DNA of 64,000 nt, taken from contig CBDHYI010000008.1 of NCBI GenBank assembly GCA_965275915.1, forward strand, positions 186,001 through 250,000, given 5' to 3'. The notes below the pieces were generated by a model, which was not told the DNA's origin, did no database searches, and was given only the letters and a program-made list of their open reading frames with translations. Below are positions 24,519 through 33,034 of the stretch, one piece after another. This DNA comes from JBDWFY01 sp965275915. GTDB taxonomy: Bacteria > Pseudomonadota > Alphaproteobacteria > Rhizobiales > Stappiaceae. Every line of letters begins with the position of its first letter. Within the stretch, counting starts at the first letter, position 1. The translations under genes and the position numbers were made by a program.

Positions 24519-25265
24519 ATGAGATTGCAGGGAAAAACCGCTATTGTGACCGGAGGTGCGTCGGGTTTCGGTGCGGGGATTGTGAAGAAATTTGTTGCCG
24601 AGGGCGCTGAGGTTGTCATTGCCGATCTCAATGCGGAGGCGGCGCGCGCATTTGCCGGGGAACTGGGAGAAAAGGCAATCGCCGTTGAAGCCAATGTTGC
24701 ACTGTCGGATGCGGTGAAATCCGTCATCGACACAACGCTGCAGACTTTTGGCAAGATCGATATTCTGGTGAACAATGCCGGCACCACGCATATGCCGATG
24801 GCGATGGAAGATGTGAGCGAAAAGGATTTTGACCGTGTCCTGGCGGTTAATGTGAAGTCCGTTTTCCTGACCGCAAAGCATGTCCTGCCACAGATGAAAG
24901 CTGCCGGGCACGGCGTGATCTTGAACGTAGCGTCGACAGGCGCTGTGAGCCCCCGGCCGAAGCTGAGCTGGTACAATGCGTCCAAGGGCTGGATGGTGAC
25001 CGCCACGCGTGGCATGGCAATTGAACTTGCGCCTCAAGGCATTCGTGTCAACGCGATCAATCCGGTTGCCGGTGAGACGCCGCTCTTGAAGTCCTTTATG
25101 GGCGGGGATACGCCTGAAATTCGGCAGAAGTTCCTGTCGACGATCCCGATCGGCCGGTTTTCAACTCCGGAAGACATCGGCAATGCGGCCTGTTACCTGT
25201 GCTCCGACGAGGCCAGTATGGTGACCGGTGTATGTCTGGAAGTCGATGGCGGGCGCTGCATCTGA
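24519..25265 (+). CDS. short-chain dehydrogenase/reductase, TRAP operon 1
   Basis: A classical SDR of 248 residues: cofactor motif TGGASGFGAG (residues 12-21), VIADLNAE after the second strand (Asp suggests NAD preference), NNAGTTHMP, and active site STGAVSPRPKLSWYNASKG with Ser, Tyr and Lys. The terminal CLEVDGGRCI is typical. It probably oxidises a hydroxyl group of the substrate brought in by the TRAP system, feeding the adjacent aldehyde dehydrogenase. It is the last gene of the operon. Confidence 0.92.
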   Translation: MRLQGKTAIVTGGASGFGAGIVKKFVAEGAEVVIADLNAEAARAFAGELGEKAIAVEANVALSDAVKSVIDTTLQTFGKIDILVNNAGTTHMPMAMEDVSEKDFDRVLAVNVKSVFLTAKHVLPQMKAAGHGVILNVASTGAVSPRPKLSWYNASKGWMVTATRGMAIELAPQGIRVNAINPVAGETPLLKSFMGGDTPEIRQKFLSTIPIGRFSTPEDIGNAACYLCSDEASMVTGVCLEVDGGRCI

Positions 25266-25588
25266 CGGTTTCGGTCAAATTCGCCAATCCAATCACACCT
25301 CACCACAGCCTCGCGGTAGCCGGGAATCGGGATCTTAAGTTTCTGTTAACAAAATATTTTCCGCCGGAATTGTGATGTAGATTTCATCGCGGTTCAAGCC
25401 CATATTCTTTTTAAGTATCTGATAAATAAAAGAAAAATAATTAGGAAATTCTGTGACGTGGGTCACGGGATCCATCGTTGCACCATGGCACTTATCAGGT
25501 GTGAGGGAGATGGCACTGAGGCCCGTCCATGCTCCGCTCATATCGGGAGATGCGGCTTAATAATGTTCTCAGTAAAGGTAAGGCCAAA
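25266..25588. other. intergenic region after TRAP operon 1
   Basis: About 320 bases. The middle part is AT-rich (around 25340-25445). I see no gene and no clean terminator; it probably carries the promoter of the Gly/Asp-repeat protein gene. Confidence 0.35.
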
Positions 25589-26059
25589 ATGTTGTGTTCA
25601 GAAAAAAGGATGAAAAATCCGGGAGAAAGCATAACAAAAATCTGCTCAGTAGCGCTTGCTTCGACGCTTTTCTGCTTCGTTCTGGGCGGTGCGGATATAT
25701 CCGCTCATGCTCAGACTGAAAGCAACAATGCCCCCGCTGTTGACGGCGATACCGGCCGATCCGGCGGCGATCGCGATAACGGTACGGACGGCGATGGGGA
25801 TCGGAGCTCAAGCGGAGACGGGGATCGGGGCTCTGGCGGAGACGGTGACGGAGATCGTCCTTCCGGCGGCGGCGGCGATGGGGACCGACCCTCTGGCGGA
25901 GGCGGCGATGACGGTGACTCGGTCAGGGGAACCCGCGGGGGCAGCAACACGACCGCTTCAAACAACAATGCCGCGGAGGATAGCTGCAGAAACTCGATAG
26001 CAACCTATGGCAATTCCGATGTTCTCCGGCAGAGTTGCAACGGACCGTTTTACCGCTGA
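25589..26059 (+). CDS. secreted Gly/Asp-rich repeat protein, hypothetical
   Basis: From ATG 25589 a hydrophobic export signal (ITKICSVALASTLFCFVLGG) ends at AHAQ. The mature protein has a central low-complexity tract of about 60 residues built from GDGDR(P/S)SGG-type units, then an Asn/Ser linker and a short C-terminal domain with two Cys (EDSCRNSIATYG, RQSCNGPFYR) that may form a disulphide. The Asp-Gly repeats recall calcium-binding low-complexity tracts but do not match the RTX nonapeptide exactly. The DNA under the tract is itself a degenerate tandem repeat (25780-25920). AAGG precedes the start. No family recognised. Confidence 0.55.
   Translation: MLCSEKRMKNPGESITKICSVALASTLFCFVLGGADISAHAQTESNNAPAVDGDTGRSGGDRDNGTDGDGDRSSSGDGDRGSGGDGDGDRPSGGGGDGDRPSGGGGDDGDSVRGTRGGSNTTASNNNAAEDSCRNSIATYGNSDVLRQSCNGPFYR
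25780..25920 (+). repeat. degenerate tandem repeat coding Gly/Asp tract
   Basis: Units of roughly 27-33 bases of the form GGCGATGGGGATCGG...TCTGGCGGA recur about four times with substitutions and length changes. Such tracts vary in copy number by slippage. Confidence 0.6.
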
Positions 26060-26559
26060 ATTGATATTGCAGGTAATCCGCTATGCGATCTTGGCCCGCC
26101 GGTTTCAAGCGGTGGGCCATTTGACTTCGCTCCGAAAACCCGCGCTCATTCATGTCAGTCGGTCTTTTCGCAGTTCGAACCGCTTATCTGACGGCATTTT
26201 GCTGAAATTTCAAAGGAAACAGGCCACAGTCCTGTGGCCGGCCGTGCCCCGGATTTTCGGCCTATGCCGAAGGCCGGACGGCCGATATCCGCTTCTCCTC
26301 CAACGCCTGCCCGCATGAAGCCGTTTCCAAAACGAAGAAACCGCCCATCTCAGTTGTAAGCTCTGGTATCCGGCAGCCCGATGTCTATCCGCTGATGCTC
26401 TGTTTCGCACAATTCAAACGAGGCGCCGCAAAAGCAAAGCGTTGTGCAAGGTGTTTCCGACCCGATGGTCAGCATGACAAAAGTTTAATGAAAAACCGGC
26501 GACCGTTTTGCCATTCCTGAACGTTTACTGATCACGTATCCTGAAAGAGATTTGGCAAA
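26060..26559. other. intergenic region upstream of RND efflux genes
   Basis: A 500-base stretch without a large gene. It contains a near-perfect hairpin (GGCCACAG-TC-CTGTGGCC, 26222-26239) with no T run, a possible 41-residue minus-strand gene (26350-26475), and probably the promoter of the RND adaptor gene near its right end. Confidence 0.4.
26350..26475 (-). CDS. possible small Cys-rich protein (41 aa)
   Basis: ATG 26475 starts MLTIGSETPCTTLCFCGASF and continues with ELCETEHQRIDIG to a TGA at 26350. Four Cys in a 14-residue span (C-x3-C-x-C-x6-C) and the absence of another gene here make it look more than random. No ribosome-binding site is visible, so confidence is low. Function unknown. 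Confidence 0.25.
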   Translation of the reverse strand: MLTIGSETPCTTLCFCGASFELCETEHQRIDIGLPDTRAYN

Positions 26560-27744
26560 ATGGCGATTTGGAAGCAGCTTCTTCTGTCCCTCGTTCTGAT
26601 CTGCAGCCTTGTGATCGGACTCCTGTTCTACGCGCCGGGTTCAGACCTGATAGCGTCTTTGCCGTTCGGCGAAAAACTCGTCGCTCTGGGTGCGGCGCAG
26701 GCGAAGATATCCGATCCTTCGGGCGATGCGCGCGGAGCGGCGGCAGCAAGCGCCCGACCCTTGCCGCTGGTTGTGCTTTCCGGCGTCGAACCGGCGCGAC
26801 TGGATGAGCGCATCAGATCGGTCGGCACCGCCCAGGCAATCGATAAAACGGTTTTGTTTCCCGAGGTTTCGGGCCGCGTTGTTTCCGTTGACGCGCAGGC
26901 CGGCGAACGGTTGAACGAGAACGATCTCATCGTACAGCTTGATGACCGGGTTCAACAGCTTGCGGTGGAACGGGCTCAACTGTCATTGGCTGATGCTGAA
27001 GATCTGGTTGAGCGCTACCGGACGCTGGCGGCCAGAAACACGATTTCAGCGGTTCAACTCACCGAGGCGACATCGGCTCTCGAAAAAGCCAGACTGGATT
27101 TGAAGGAAGCCGAAGATGCGCTGCAAAGGCGGGCTGTCCGCGCTCCCTTTTCCGGTGAGATCGGGCTCATAGACGTCGGGATCGGCGACTATGTGACACC
27201 CACGACCCCCGTTGCGAATCTTGATGAGAGGAAAACGCTCCTCATCGAATTTCGCCTGCCTGAGCGCTTTGCAAATCAGGTCCGGTTGGGACAACAGATC
27301 GACCTGAACACGACCGCGCTTCCGGGTGTGGAACTGGTCGGCTCGGTCAGCGGCATCGACAGCCGGGTCGATACGGTCTCAAGAACACTGCTCGTGCAGG
27401 GTACTTTGAACAATGAGGCGGATCTTGCCCGTCCGGGCATGTCATTCGATGTCAATCTGGCCTTCGAGGGCAAGGAATTGCCGGCGGTGCCTGCCCTCGC
27501 CATTCAATGGGATCGCAACGGCTCTTATGTCTGGAAGGTCGAGAGCGGACACACTGTCCGGTCCGGCGTCAGCATTGTCGGACGTCAATCCGACCGCGTC
27601 CTGATCGACGGTGATCTTGAGATTGGCGACAATGTCGTGACCGAAGGGACGGCGTCGGTCAGGCAGGGAATGGCTTATCGGCTTCCCTCAGAAGCAGTGG
27701 CGGCGTCGGATTGGGCAAGGCCCTCCGCCGCGGGGCTGCCCTGA
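26560..27744 (+). CDS. RND efflux periplasmic adaptor subunit
   Basis: This membrane-fusion protein links an RND pump to an outer-membrane channel. It has an N-terminal membrane anchor (LLLSLVLICSLVIGLLFYAP), a lipoyl domain split around a coiled-coil hairpin (VSVDAQAGERLNENDLIVQL; RAPFSGEIGLIDVGIGDYV), a beta-barrel domain (LLIEFRLPERFANQVRLGQQ) and a membrane-proximal domain. The anchor is followed by a longer than usual linker of about 40 residues. The pump gene follows after 93 bases. No outer-membrane factor is encoded here; the one at 9.8 kb could serve, but that is only a possibility. Confidence 0.93.
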   Translation: MAIWKQLLLSLVLICSLVIGLLFYAPGSDLIASLPFGEKLVALGAAQAKISDPSGDARGAAAASARPLPLVVLSGVEPARLDERIRSVGTAQAIDKTVLFPEVSGRVVSVDAQAGERLNENDLIVQLDDRVQQLAVERAQLSLADAEDLVERYRTLAARNTISAVQLTEATSALEKARLDLKEAEDALQRRAVRAPFSGEIGLIDVGIGDYVTPTTPVANLDERKTLLIEFRLPERFANQVRLGQQIDLNTTALPGVELVGSVSGIDSRVDTVSRTLLVQGTLNNEADLARPGMSFDVNLAFEGKELPAVPALAIQWDRNGSYVWKVESGHTVRSGVSIVGRQSDRVLIDGDLEIGDNVVTEGTASVRQGMAYRLPSEAVAASDWARPSAAGLP

Positions 27745-27837
27745 CAAAGTCGCGCATGAGCCGGTGCCATCCCGACTCAATCAGACAGAATAACCGCCAG
27801 CACATGCAGGGCGGAGAACAACTAAGCGAGCAGCAGT

Positions 27838-30800
27838 ATGTCCAGACTATCAGAAGAGATGAAGGGATTACCCGCACTTTGCGTCCGGCGTCCGGTGCTG
27901 GCGGTTGTCATGAACCTTCTTGTGGTCATAGCCGGTCTCGCTGCAATCTTTGCGGTGGAAGTCAGGGAGTTGCCGAGCACCGACAGACCGGTTGTGACTG
28001 TTCGGACGACCTATTCCGGCGCAACGCCTGAGACGGTCGATACAGGCGTCACAGCGGTCCTGGAAGCCGCGGCGGCGCGAACACCGGGTGTCAGCTCGAT
28101 TTCTTCCGCCTCCCGTTACGGTTCGAGCCGGATTACCGTAGAATTTTTGCCCTCGGTCAGCATCGACACCGCCGCGAGCGACTTGAGAGAGGCCATCAGC
28201 ACGGAAAGCCGGAAATTGCCCAACACCGCCGAAACGCCGGTTGTCGTGAAGGCAAACGATGATGACGATCCGATCATCCGCCTGGCCGTAACGACGGACT
28301 TCCTTCCTGTGGAGGCATTGACCCGGATTGTCGACGATCAGATCACGGACCGGCTTGCGGCGGTGCCCGGCGTTGCCAGCGTCGATGTCTATGGCGACCG
28401 GCAGCCGGTTTTCAGCATAGAACTTGACCTGAATGCACTGGCCGGCCGTGGTCTTTCTCCGGCGGATGTTCAGTCTGCTGTCCAGCGGGTTTCAGCCGAT
28501 ACGCCGGCGGGATCGCTGTCCACCGGCGGCAGCGAAATACTTGTGCGGACAAAAATCAGTCTGAAAACCGTCGCGGATATAGAAGACCTGCGCCTGGACG
28601 ATCACACGAGAATTGGCGACGTGGCGCACGTGACCTATGGACCGGATGAGATCACGTCGTATCTCCGAAACGACGGCAAAACAGGCATTGGTCTTGGTGT
28701 CGTGCGTCAGGCACAATCCAACACGCTTGATATTTCCAAGGGCATCGCCGAAGCGGTTGCGGAAATTCAGCCGAACCTGCCGGACAATGTCACCCTGGAG
28801 GTAACGTCGGACGATGCGGTGTTTATCGGTGCGGCGATTACCGAGGTTTTGAAATCGCTTTTGATCTCAACGGCGATCGTTGTCCTGATCATGCTGGTGT
28901 TCTTGCGCTCCGCGACCGCGACACTGATTCCCGCGCTCACTGTGCCTGTTGCGCTGATCGGAACGGTTGCCACGATCTGGATGGTCGGTTTTTCCATCAA
29001 TATTCTGACATTGCTTGCTCTGGTGCTCGCAACCGGCATGGTTGTCGATGATGCAATCGTTGTCCTTGAAAACATCGTCAGTCGGCGAAGGAAGGGAGAC
29101 GGAAAGCGGGCCGCGGCCGTTCGGGGCACAAAGGAAGTGTTCTTTGCGGTTGTTTCGACAACGGCGACATTGGCCGCAGTTTTTATACCCATTTCGTTTC
29201 TGCCGGGGACCGTCGGCCAGTTGTTTTCCGAATTCGGCTTTGTGCTGGCGATTGCGGTGACAATCTCGTCTTTTGTCGCGCTCTCGCTTGTTCCGATGCT
29301 GGCCTCGCGCTTTATCGGCGCACCGGATGAAAAGCAGACACCGGATCTTTTTCAGCGGATCGGTGATGTCTTTAGCCGTGTCTATCGCAGACTGCTGCGG
29401 GCTGCGCTGGCGGCACCGATTGTGGTTGTGGTCATCAGCACGCTCTTTGCAGGCTTTTCCTACCATCTCTTTACAGTCTTGCCGCAGGAATTGACGCCCC
29501 GCGAGGACCGCGGTCTTGTTCCCATTCTGGTGCGTTTGCCGCAGGGCAGTGAACTGGACATGACGAATGCAAAGATGAAACAGGTCGAAGCGGTGGCGCT
29601 TGATCTTCAGGCGCGGGGCGAAGTCGACTCTGTTTTCAGCATCACCGGACGCGGATCGTCCAATACCGGGTTCATCATCGCACGATTGGTCCCCTGGGAT
29701 CAGCGGGACCGCAGTCAGGCTCAGATTGTGGCGGAAATCAATGAGGAACTGACAGAGATTCCCGGTATCTCAGCCTTTGCCCGTCAGCCGAACACACTCG
29801 GTCTTCGTGGCGGCGGCTCCGGATTGCGATTTGCGCTGACCGGAGCGAGTTATGACGTTCTTGCTGATGCCGCGCTCGATCTTACGCATGCGATGCAGGA
29901 TCGGGTCGCGGAATTCGGTCCGTTTGATATCGGTTACGATACCACTCAGCCGCAATTGTCAGTGGCTGTCGACCGCGATCGGGTGCGTGAGTTGGGCATC
30001 GATGTTGAAGAGGCGGCCGCGTTCGTCAATATCGTACTCGATGGACGGGAAATCGCTGAAATTCATGAAGGCGATGACGCGGTGCCGATCATGTTGCACC
30101 CCGGCGGAAAGCCGTTTCATGACCCGAGCGATCTTGAGAATCTGTTCGTGCGGTCCGGCGACGGAACGATGTTGCCCTTGTCGACAATCGTTGAGATTAC
30201 CGATACGGCCGTTGCACCGGCCCTGACCCGCGAGGCGCGTATGCGGGCTGTGCCGATTTCCGTGCCGTTGGAGGACGGCTACGACATTGAAAGTGCCGTT
30301 CGCGACCTGAACACAATCGCCAAAGAGGTTTTGCCGCAGGGCGTGGGCATAACGCTTCTGGCCGAAGCGGCCCTGCTGCAGGAGACCTCAAGCGGCATGG
30401 AACTGGTGTTTCTGTTTGCACTCGCTATCGTTTTTCTGGTTCTTGCGGCACAGTTTGAAAGTTTCGTCAGCTCGCTGGTCATCTTGATGACCGTTCCGGT
30501 CGGCCTTGCCTCCGCGATCGTCGCCATCGCCCTCACCGGCGGCTCCCTCAACGTATACAGCCAGGTCGGCATTGTGATGCTGGTCGGCATCATGGCGAAA
30601 AACGGGATATTGATCGTTGAATTCGCCAACCAGTTGCGGGATCGGGGACTGGCTGTCAGGGATGCGATCGAAGAAGCCTGCATGCGCCGGTTGCGGCCGG
30701 TCATGATGACAATGATTTCAACCGTTCTGGGTGGACTGCCCCTGGTGCTGGCCTTCGGAGCCGGCGCGGAAGCGCGAAACGCTCTTGGCTGGATTGTTGT

Positions 30801-30951
30801 CGGCGGGCTTGGATTTGCAACCGTCTCGACATTGTTCCTGACGCCCGTTGCCTACAATCTGCTGGCGCGCGCGTCCGCAGCCCGCTCTTCTGAAGAGAAA
30901 CGCCTGTTTGAGGAGTTAAGCACAAACGAGATGGAGACAAAGACGGGTTGA
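27838..30951 (+). CDS. RND efflux pump permease (AcrB/MexF/MdtBC superfamily)
   Basis: This is a proton-driven inner-membrane exporter of 1037 residues with the twelve-helix plan. TM1 is VLAVVMNLLVVIAGLAAIFA. The porter domain contains the duplicated alpha-beta repeats. The essential Asp pair of TM4 is present in LATGMVVDDAIVVLENIVSR, and TM10-12 motifs include VGIMAKNGILIVEFANQLRD. Hydrophobic and HAE-1-like features point to drugs, lipids or detergents rather than metal ions (the metal-type TM4 signature is absent). Cotranscribed with its adaptor; an ECF sigma gene follows after about 100 bases. Confidence 0.95.
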   Translation: MSRLSEEMKGLPALCVRRPVLAVVMNLLVVIAGLAAIFAVEVRELPSTDRPVVTVRTTYSGATPETVDTGVTAVLEAAAARTPGVSSISSASRYGSSRITVEFLPSVSIDTAASDLREAISTESRKLPNTAETPVVVKANDDDDPIIRLAVTTDFLPVEALTRIVDDQITDRLAAVPGVASVDVYGDRQPVFSIELDLNALAGRGLSPADVQSAVQRVSADTPAGSLSTGGSEILVRTKISLKTVADIEDLRLDDHTRIGDVAHVTYGPDEITSYLRNDGKTGIGLGVVRQAQSNTLDISKGIAEAVAEIQPNLPDNVTLEVTSDDAVFIGAAITEVLKSLLISTAIVVLIMLVFLRSATATLIPALTVPVALIGTVATIWMVGFSINILTLLALVLATGMVVDDAIVVLENIVSRRRKGDGKRAAAVRGTKEVFFAVVSTTATLAAVFIPISFLPGTVGQLFSEFGFVLAIAVTISSFVALSLVPMLASRFIGAPDEKQTPDLFQRIGDVFSRVYRRLLRAALAAPIVVVVISTLFAGFSYHLFTVLPQELTPREDRGLVPILVRLPQGSELDMTNAKMKQVEAVALDLQARGEVDSVFSITGRGSSNTGFIIARLVPWDQRDRSQAQIVAEINEELTEIPGISAFARQPNTLGLRGGGSGLRFALTGASYDVLADAALDLTHAMQDRVAEFGPFDIGYDTTQPQLSVAVDRDRVRELGIDVEEAAAFVNIVLDGREIAEIHEGDDAVPIMLHPGGKPFHDPSDLENLFVRSGDGTMLPLSTIVEITDTAVAPALTREARMRAVPISVPLEDGYDIESAVRDLNTIAKEVLPQGVGITLLAEAALLQETSSGMELVFLFALAIVFLVLAAQFESFVSSLVILMTVPVGLASAIVAIALTGGSLNVYSQVGIVMLVGIMAKNGILIVEFANQLRDRGLAVRDAIEEACMRRLRPVMMTMISTVLGGLPLVLAFGAGAEARNALGWIVVGGLGFATVSTLFLTPVAYNLLARASAARSSEEKRLFEELSTNEMETKTG

Positions 30952-31048
30952 TTGAGTAACTGCGTGGCTCGTCGCTTTTGGGTGTGATAGAGCGTTGAAC
31001 GGGCCGACCTTTGGTTGGCGGACAGATTCGAAGGTGACTGGCAGGTCA

Positions 31049-31651
31049 ATGTCTTCCAATGGTACGGATTCCGGTTCAGCGCGCCGAGATGCCGCTTTGA
31101 TGCGGCGCATTCGTGACGGCGACACGGACGCTTTCCGCCGGGTCCTGGCAGAGCAGACAAAACCGTTGATCAAACTGGCCTACGGCATGACCGGTCAGTT
31201 GGAAGAGGCTGAAGACATCGCGCAGGACAGCCTGCTCACTTTATGGCAAACCGCCCCAAAGTGGGAAGAAAGGGCGACAATTGCCGCTTATTTGAGGACA
31301 ATCGTTACCCGGAAAGCCATTGACGCGATCAGAAAAAGAAAGATCCGGGCTGATGATGGGCCATGGGAAGACCTTTATGATCGAAGCCGGACGCCGGAAG
31401 AGGAACTGGAGAGCAGGCAAATCGAAACCATGGTCAGGAACCATCTGGCCGAACTGTCCGACCGCCAGCGCGCCGCGATTGTGCTGACCCATTTCGAGAA
31501 CAGGTCTCATAAGGAGGCTGCGGACATAATGGACATGAATCTCGAGGCGTTCTCCTCGTTGCTGGCAAGAGCCAGGCGAACGCTGCGGAACAAAATAGAA
31601 GAGTCTGAACCGGGAGGTGATGGACATGAGCAAGATGACACGATCGTCTGA
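31049..31651 (+). CDS. ECF-type RNA polymerase sigma factor
   Basis: An alternative sigma factor of 200 residues with only regions 2 and 4. Region 2 includes IRDGDTDAFRRVLAEQTKPL, AEDIAQDSLLTLWQ and AYLRTIVTRKAIDAIRKRK. Region 4 includes LAELSDRQRAAIVLTHFENR and the helix-turn-helix LEAFSSLLARARRTLRNKIE. ATG 31049 with GGCAGG upstream is preferred to TTG 30995. The end of the gene overlaps the next start (31626), so sigma and putative anti-sigma are translationally coupled. Target promoters unknown; a CpxP-like protein in the operon hints at envelope or metal stress. Confidence 0.92.
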   Translation: MSSNGTDSGSARRDAALMRRIRDGDTDAFRRVLAEQTKPLIKLAYGMTGQLEEAEDIAQDSLLTLWQTAPKWEERATIAAYLRTIVTRKAIDAIRKRKIRADDGPWEDLYDRSRTPEEELESRQIETMVRNHLAELSDRQRAAIVLTHFENRSHKEAADIMDMNLEAFSSLLARARRTLRNKIEESEPGGDGHEQDDTIV

Positions 31652-32111
31652 CGGATTGTCGCCAAAGAGCGCGCAGACGCCCGATCTTGAGGCGCTGCTT
31701 GACCGGTATGGACCGGATCTGACGCTTTGGCCAGATCCGACCGATGCGGATCGGGCCCGAAAGGCGGCATTGAGCGATCGTCGCTTCAGAGCGAAACTGG
31801 ATGCTGCGAAAAAGCTGGCCGAGCACATTGCAGTGTTGTCGGAAGAGTTGGACGACCATGGCTTGTTGGGCGCTTCGGCGGGAAAGATAGAACTTGCCCT
31901 TATGGCGCATGCGGAGCGCCGCGCTCCCGTACGGCGTGCCTTCTCACGGACAACGTTGATGCAATTGGCTGCGACGGTTCTTATTGCCTGTGCGGTGGGC
32001 GTCGGTGTGGGTCAATATGCCGATGACGGGCTGGGCGCCGGTTCGGAAGTTTCCGAGGACGTGCTGTTCGGTCTGATGGATGTGCCCTTTGTCAATTTGA
32101 CGTCGACATAG
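31626..32111 (+). CDS. putative membrane-anchored anti-sigma factor
   Basis: About 161 residues from ATG 31626 (GGGAGG eight bases upstream). The cytosolic N-terminal part carries an acidic/aromatic motif (LLDRYGPDLTLWPDPTDAD) and a helical bundle (FRAKLDAAKKLAEHIAVLSE). One membrane segment follows (TLMQLAATVLIACAVGVGVG) with a short periplasmic tail (DVLFGLMDVPFVNLTST). No zinc-binding H-x3-C-x2-C is present, so it is not a ZAS-type factor. The anti-sigma role is inferred from topology and coupling to the sigma gene. Confidence 0.7.
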   Translation: MSKMTRSSDGLSPKSAQTPDLEALLDRYGPDLTLWPDPTDADRARKAALSDRRFRAKLDAAKKLAEHIAVLSEELDDHGLLGASAGKIELALMAHAERRAPVRRAFSRTTLMQLAATVLIACAVGVGVGQYADDGLGAGSEVSEDVLFGLMDVPFVNLTST

Positions 32112-32174
32112 GACTCGATTTTTGATGAGTATGACCCGACCGCCGGTGTGGTGGAAAAAACTGGAACACGGCAG

Positions 32175-32597
32175 ATGAAATCCTGGCGGACGATCATTGT
32201 CCTTTTATTTTTCTCCCTGGCCGCAAATGCCTTCTTTGTTGGTTACGGGATCTCGCAATATGACTTTTCCGCTTCTGAAAAGAAGCGGGGCGGGATGCTG
32301 CATGCGATCGGCATGCGCCTGAGCAAGAATATTGAGGAGCCTTATAAACAGCAGATCCTTGACGGGTTTGAGCAGATAAACCCCGACTACAAGGCAATGA
32401 TTGAGGAACGCCGCGAGAGTTATGCCAGATTGCGGACACTTCTGGCTGAACCGGACGTCGATGCAAAGGCGGTCGATGATGTCCTGACAGACCTCAGAGC
32501 GCAGTCTGAAAACCTCCAGGTACTGATACAGGATCAGACGGTTAAAGTCATTCTGGCGCTGCCTGCCGAACAACGGGCCCGTCTGGCGATACAATGA
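32175..32597 (+). CDS. periplasmic heavy-metal sensor / CpxP-Spy-like protein
   Basis: An N-terminal anchor (SWRTIIVLLFFSLAANAFFV) is followed by a helical periplasmic domain: EKKRGGMLHAIGMRLSKNIE, IEERRESYARLRTLLAEPDV and a final LALPAEQRARLAIQ. The layout matches the heavy-metal-resistance/Spy-like family that often follows ECF sigma genes in alphaproteobacteria. It probably senses metal or misfolded protein and signals to the anti-sigma. A 17-codon frame (ATG 32124, MSMTRPPVWWKKLEHGR) ends in an ATGA overlap with this start and may couple translation or be a frame-shifted older N-terminus. Confidence 0.75.
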   Translation: MKSWRTIIVLLFFSLAANAFFVGYGISQYDFSASEKKRGGMLHAIGMRLSKNIEEPYKQQILDGFEQINPDYKAMIEERRESYARLRTLLAEPDVDAKAVDDVLTDLRAQSENLQVLIQDQTVKVILALPAEQRARLAIQ

Positions 32598-32650
32598 AAA
32601 GCGCCCGTGTGCGGCGGACGATACGTTTTCCGCTTCAAACGGCCAGCCTG

Positions 32651-33034
32651 CTATTCATGTGCGGCAATAAAATCGGCCAGGGCTTCCAGCTCTTTCTCGT
32701 CATCGATGCCCCGGTACGACATCCACATGCCCGGAAACATCCCTTCGGGGTCGGCCAGAAACCGTTTCAGCCGTTCCGGCGTCCAAATGAGCCCGTCGTC
32801 CCCGGCGGCTTTCAGAACCGGTGAGTAGGCATAGCTGATATCGCCTGCCACCGGCCGGCCGATCAGTCCTGCGAGATTGGGACCCGCCAGACCTGTAACG
32901 GAGGGATCGAGCGCGTGGCAGGCAAGGCACGGGTCAAACGCGGCGCGTCCCAGGTCAGGCTGTGTTTCCGTGCCGGCCGCCTCGGACGAACCGATCACCG
33001 CAAAGGCCGTCAGAAGTCCGGCGATCAGTTTCAT
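32651..33034 (-). CDS. c-type cytochrome, class I, periplasmic
   Basis: The protein has a signal peptide (MKLIAGLLTAFAVIGSSEA) and one haem site, CLACH, near residue 36. A distal Met ligand is likely in EGMFPGMWMSYRGI. The body (GPNLAGLIGRPVAGD, YSPVLKAAG, WTPERLKRFLADPEGMFPG) matches small cytochromes of the c2/c550 type. Length of about 127 residues is normal. ATG 33034 shares one base with the TGA of the upstream beta-propeller gene (TGATG), so the two are translationally coupled and probably work together. Confidence 0.92.
   Translation of the reverse strand: MKLIAGLLTAFAVIGSSEAAGTETQPDLGRAAFDPCLACHALDPSVTGLAGPNLAGLIGRPVAGDISYAYSPVLKAAGDDGLIWTPERLKRFLADPEGMFPGMWMSYRGIDDEKELEALADFIAAHE

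Noticed and set aside
26222..26239. GGCCACAG-TC-CTGTGGCC hairpin as a terminator for the Gly/Asp-repeat gene
   Set aside because: No T run follows and it is more than 160 bases after the stop.
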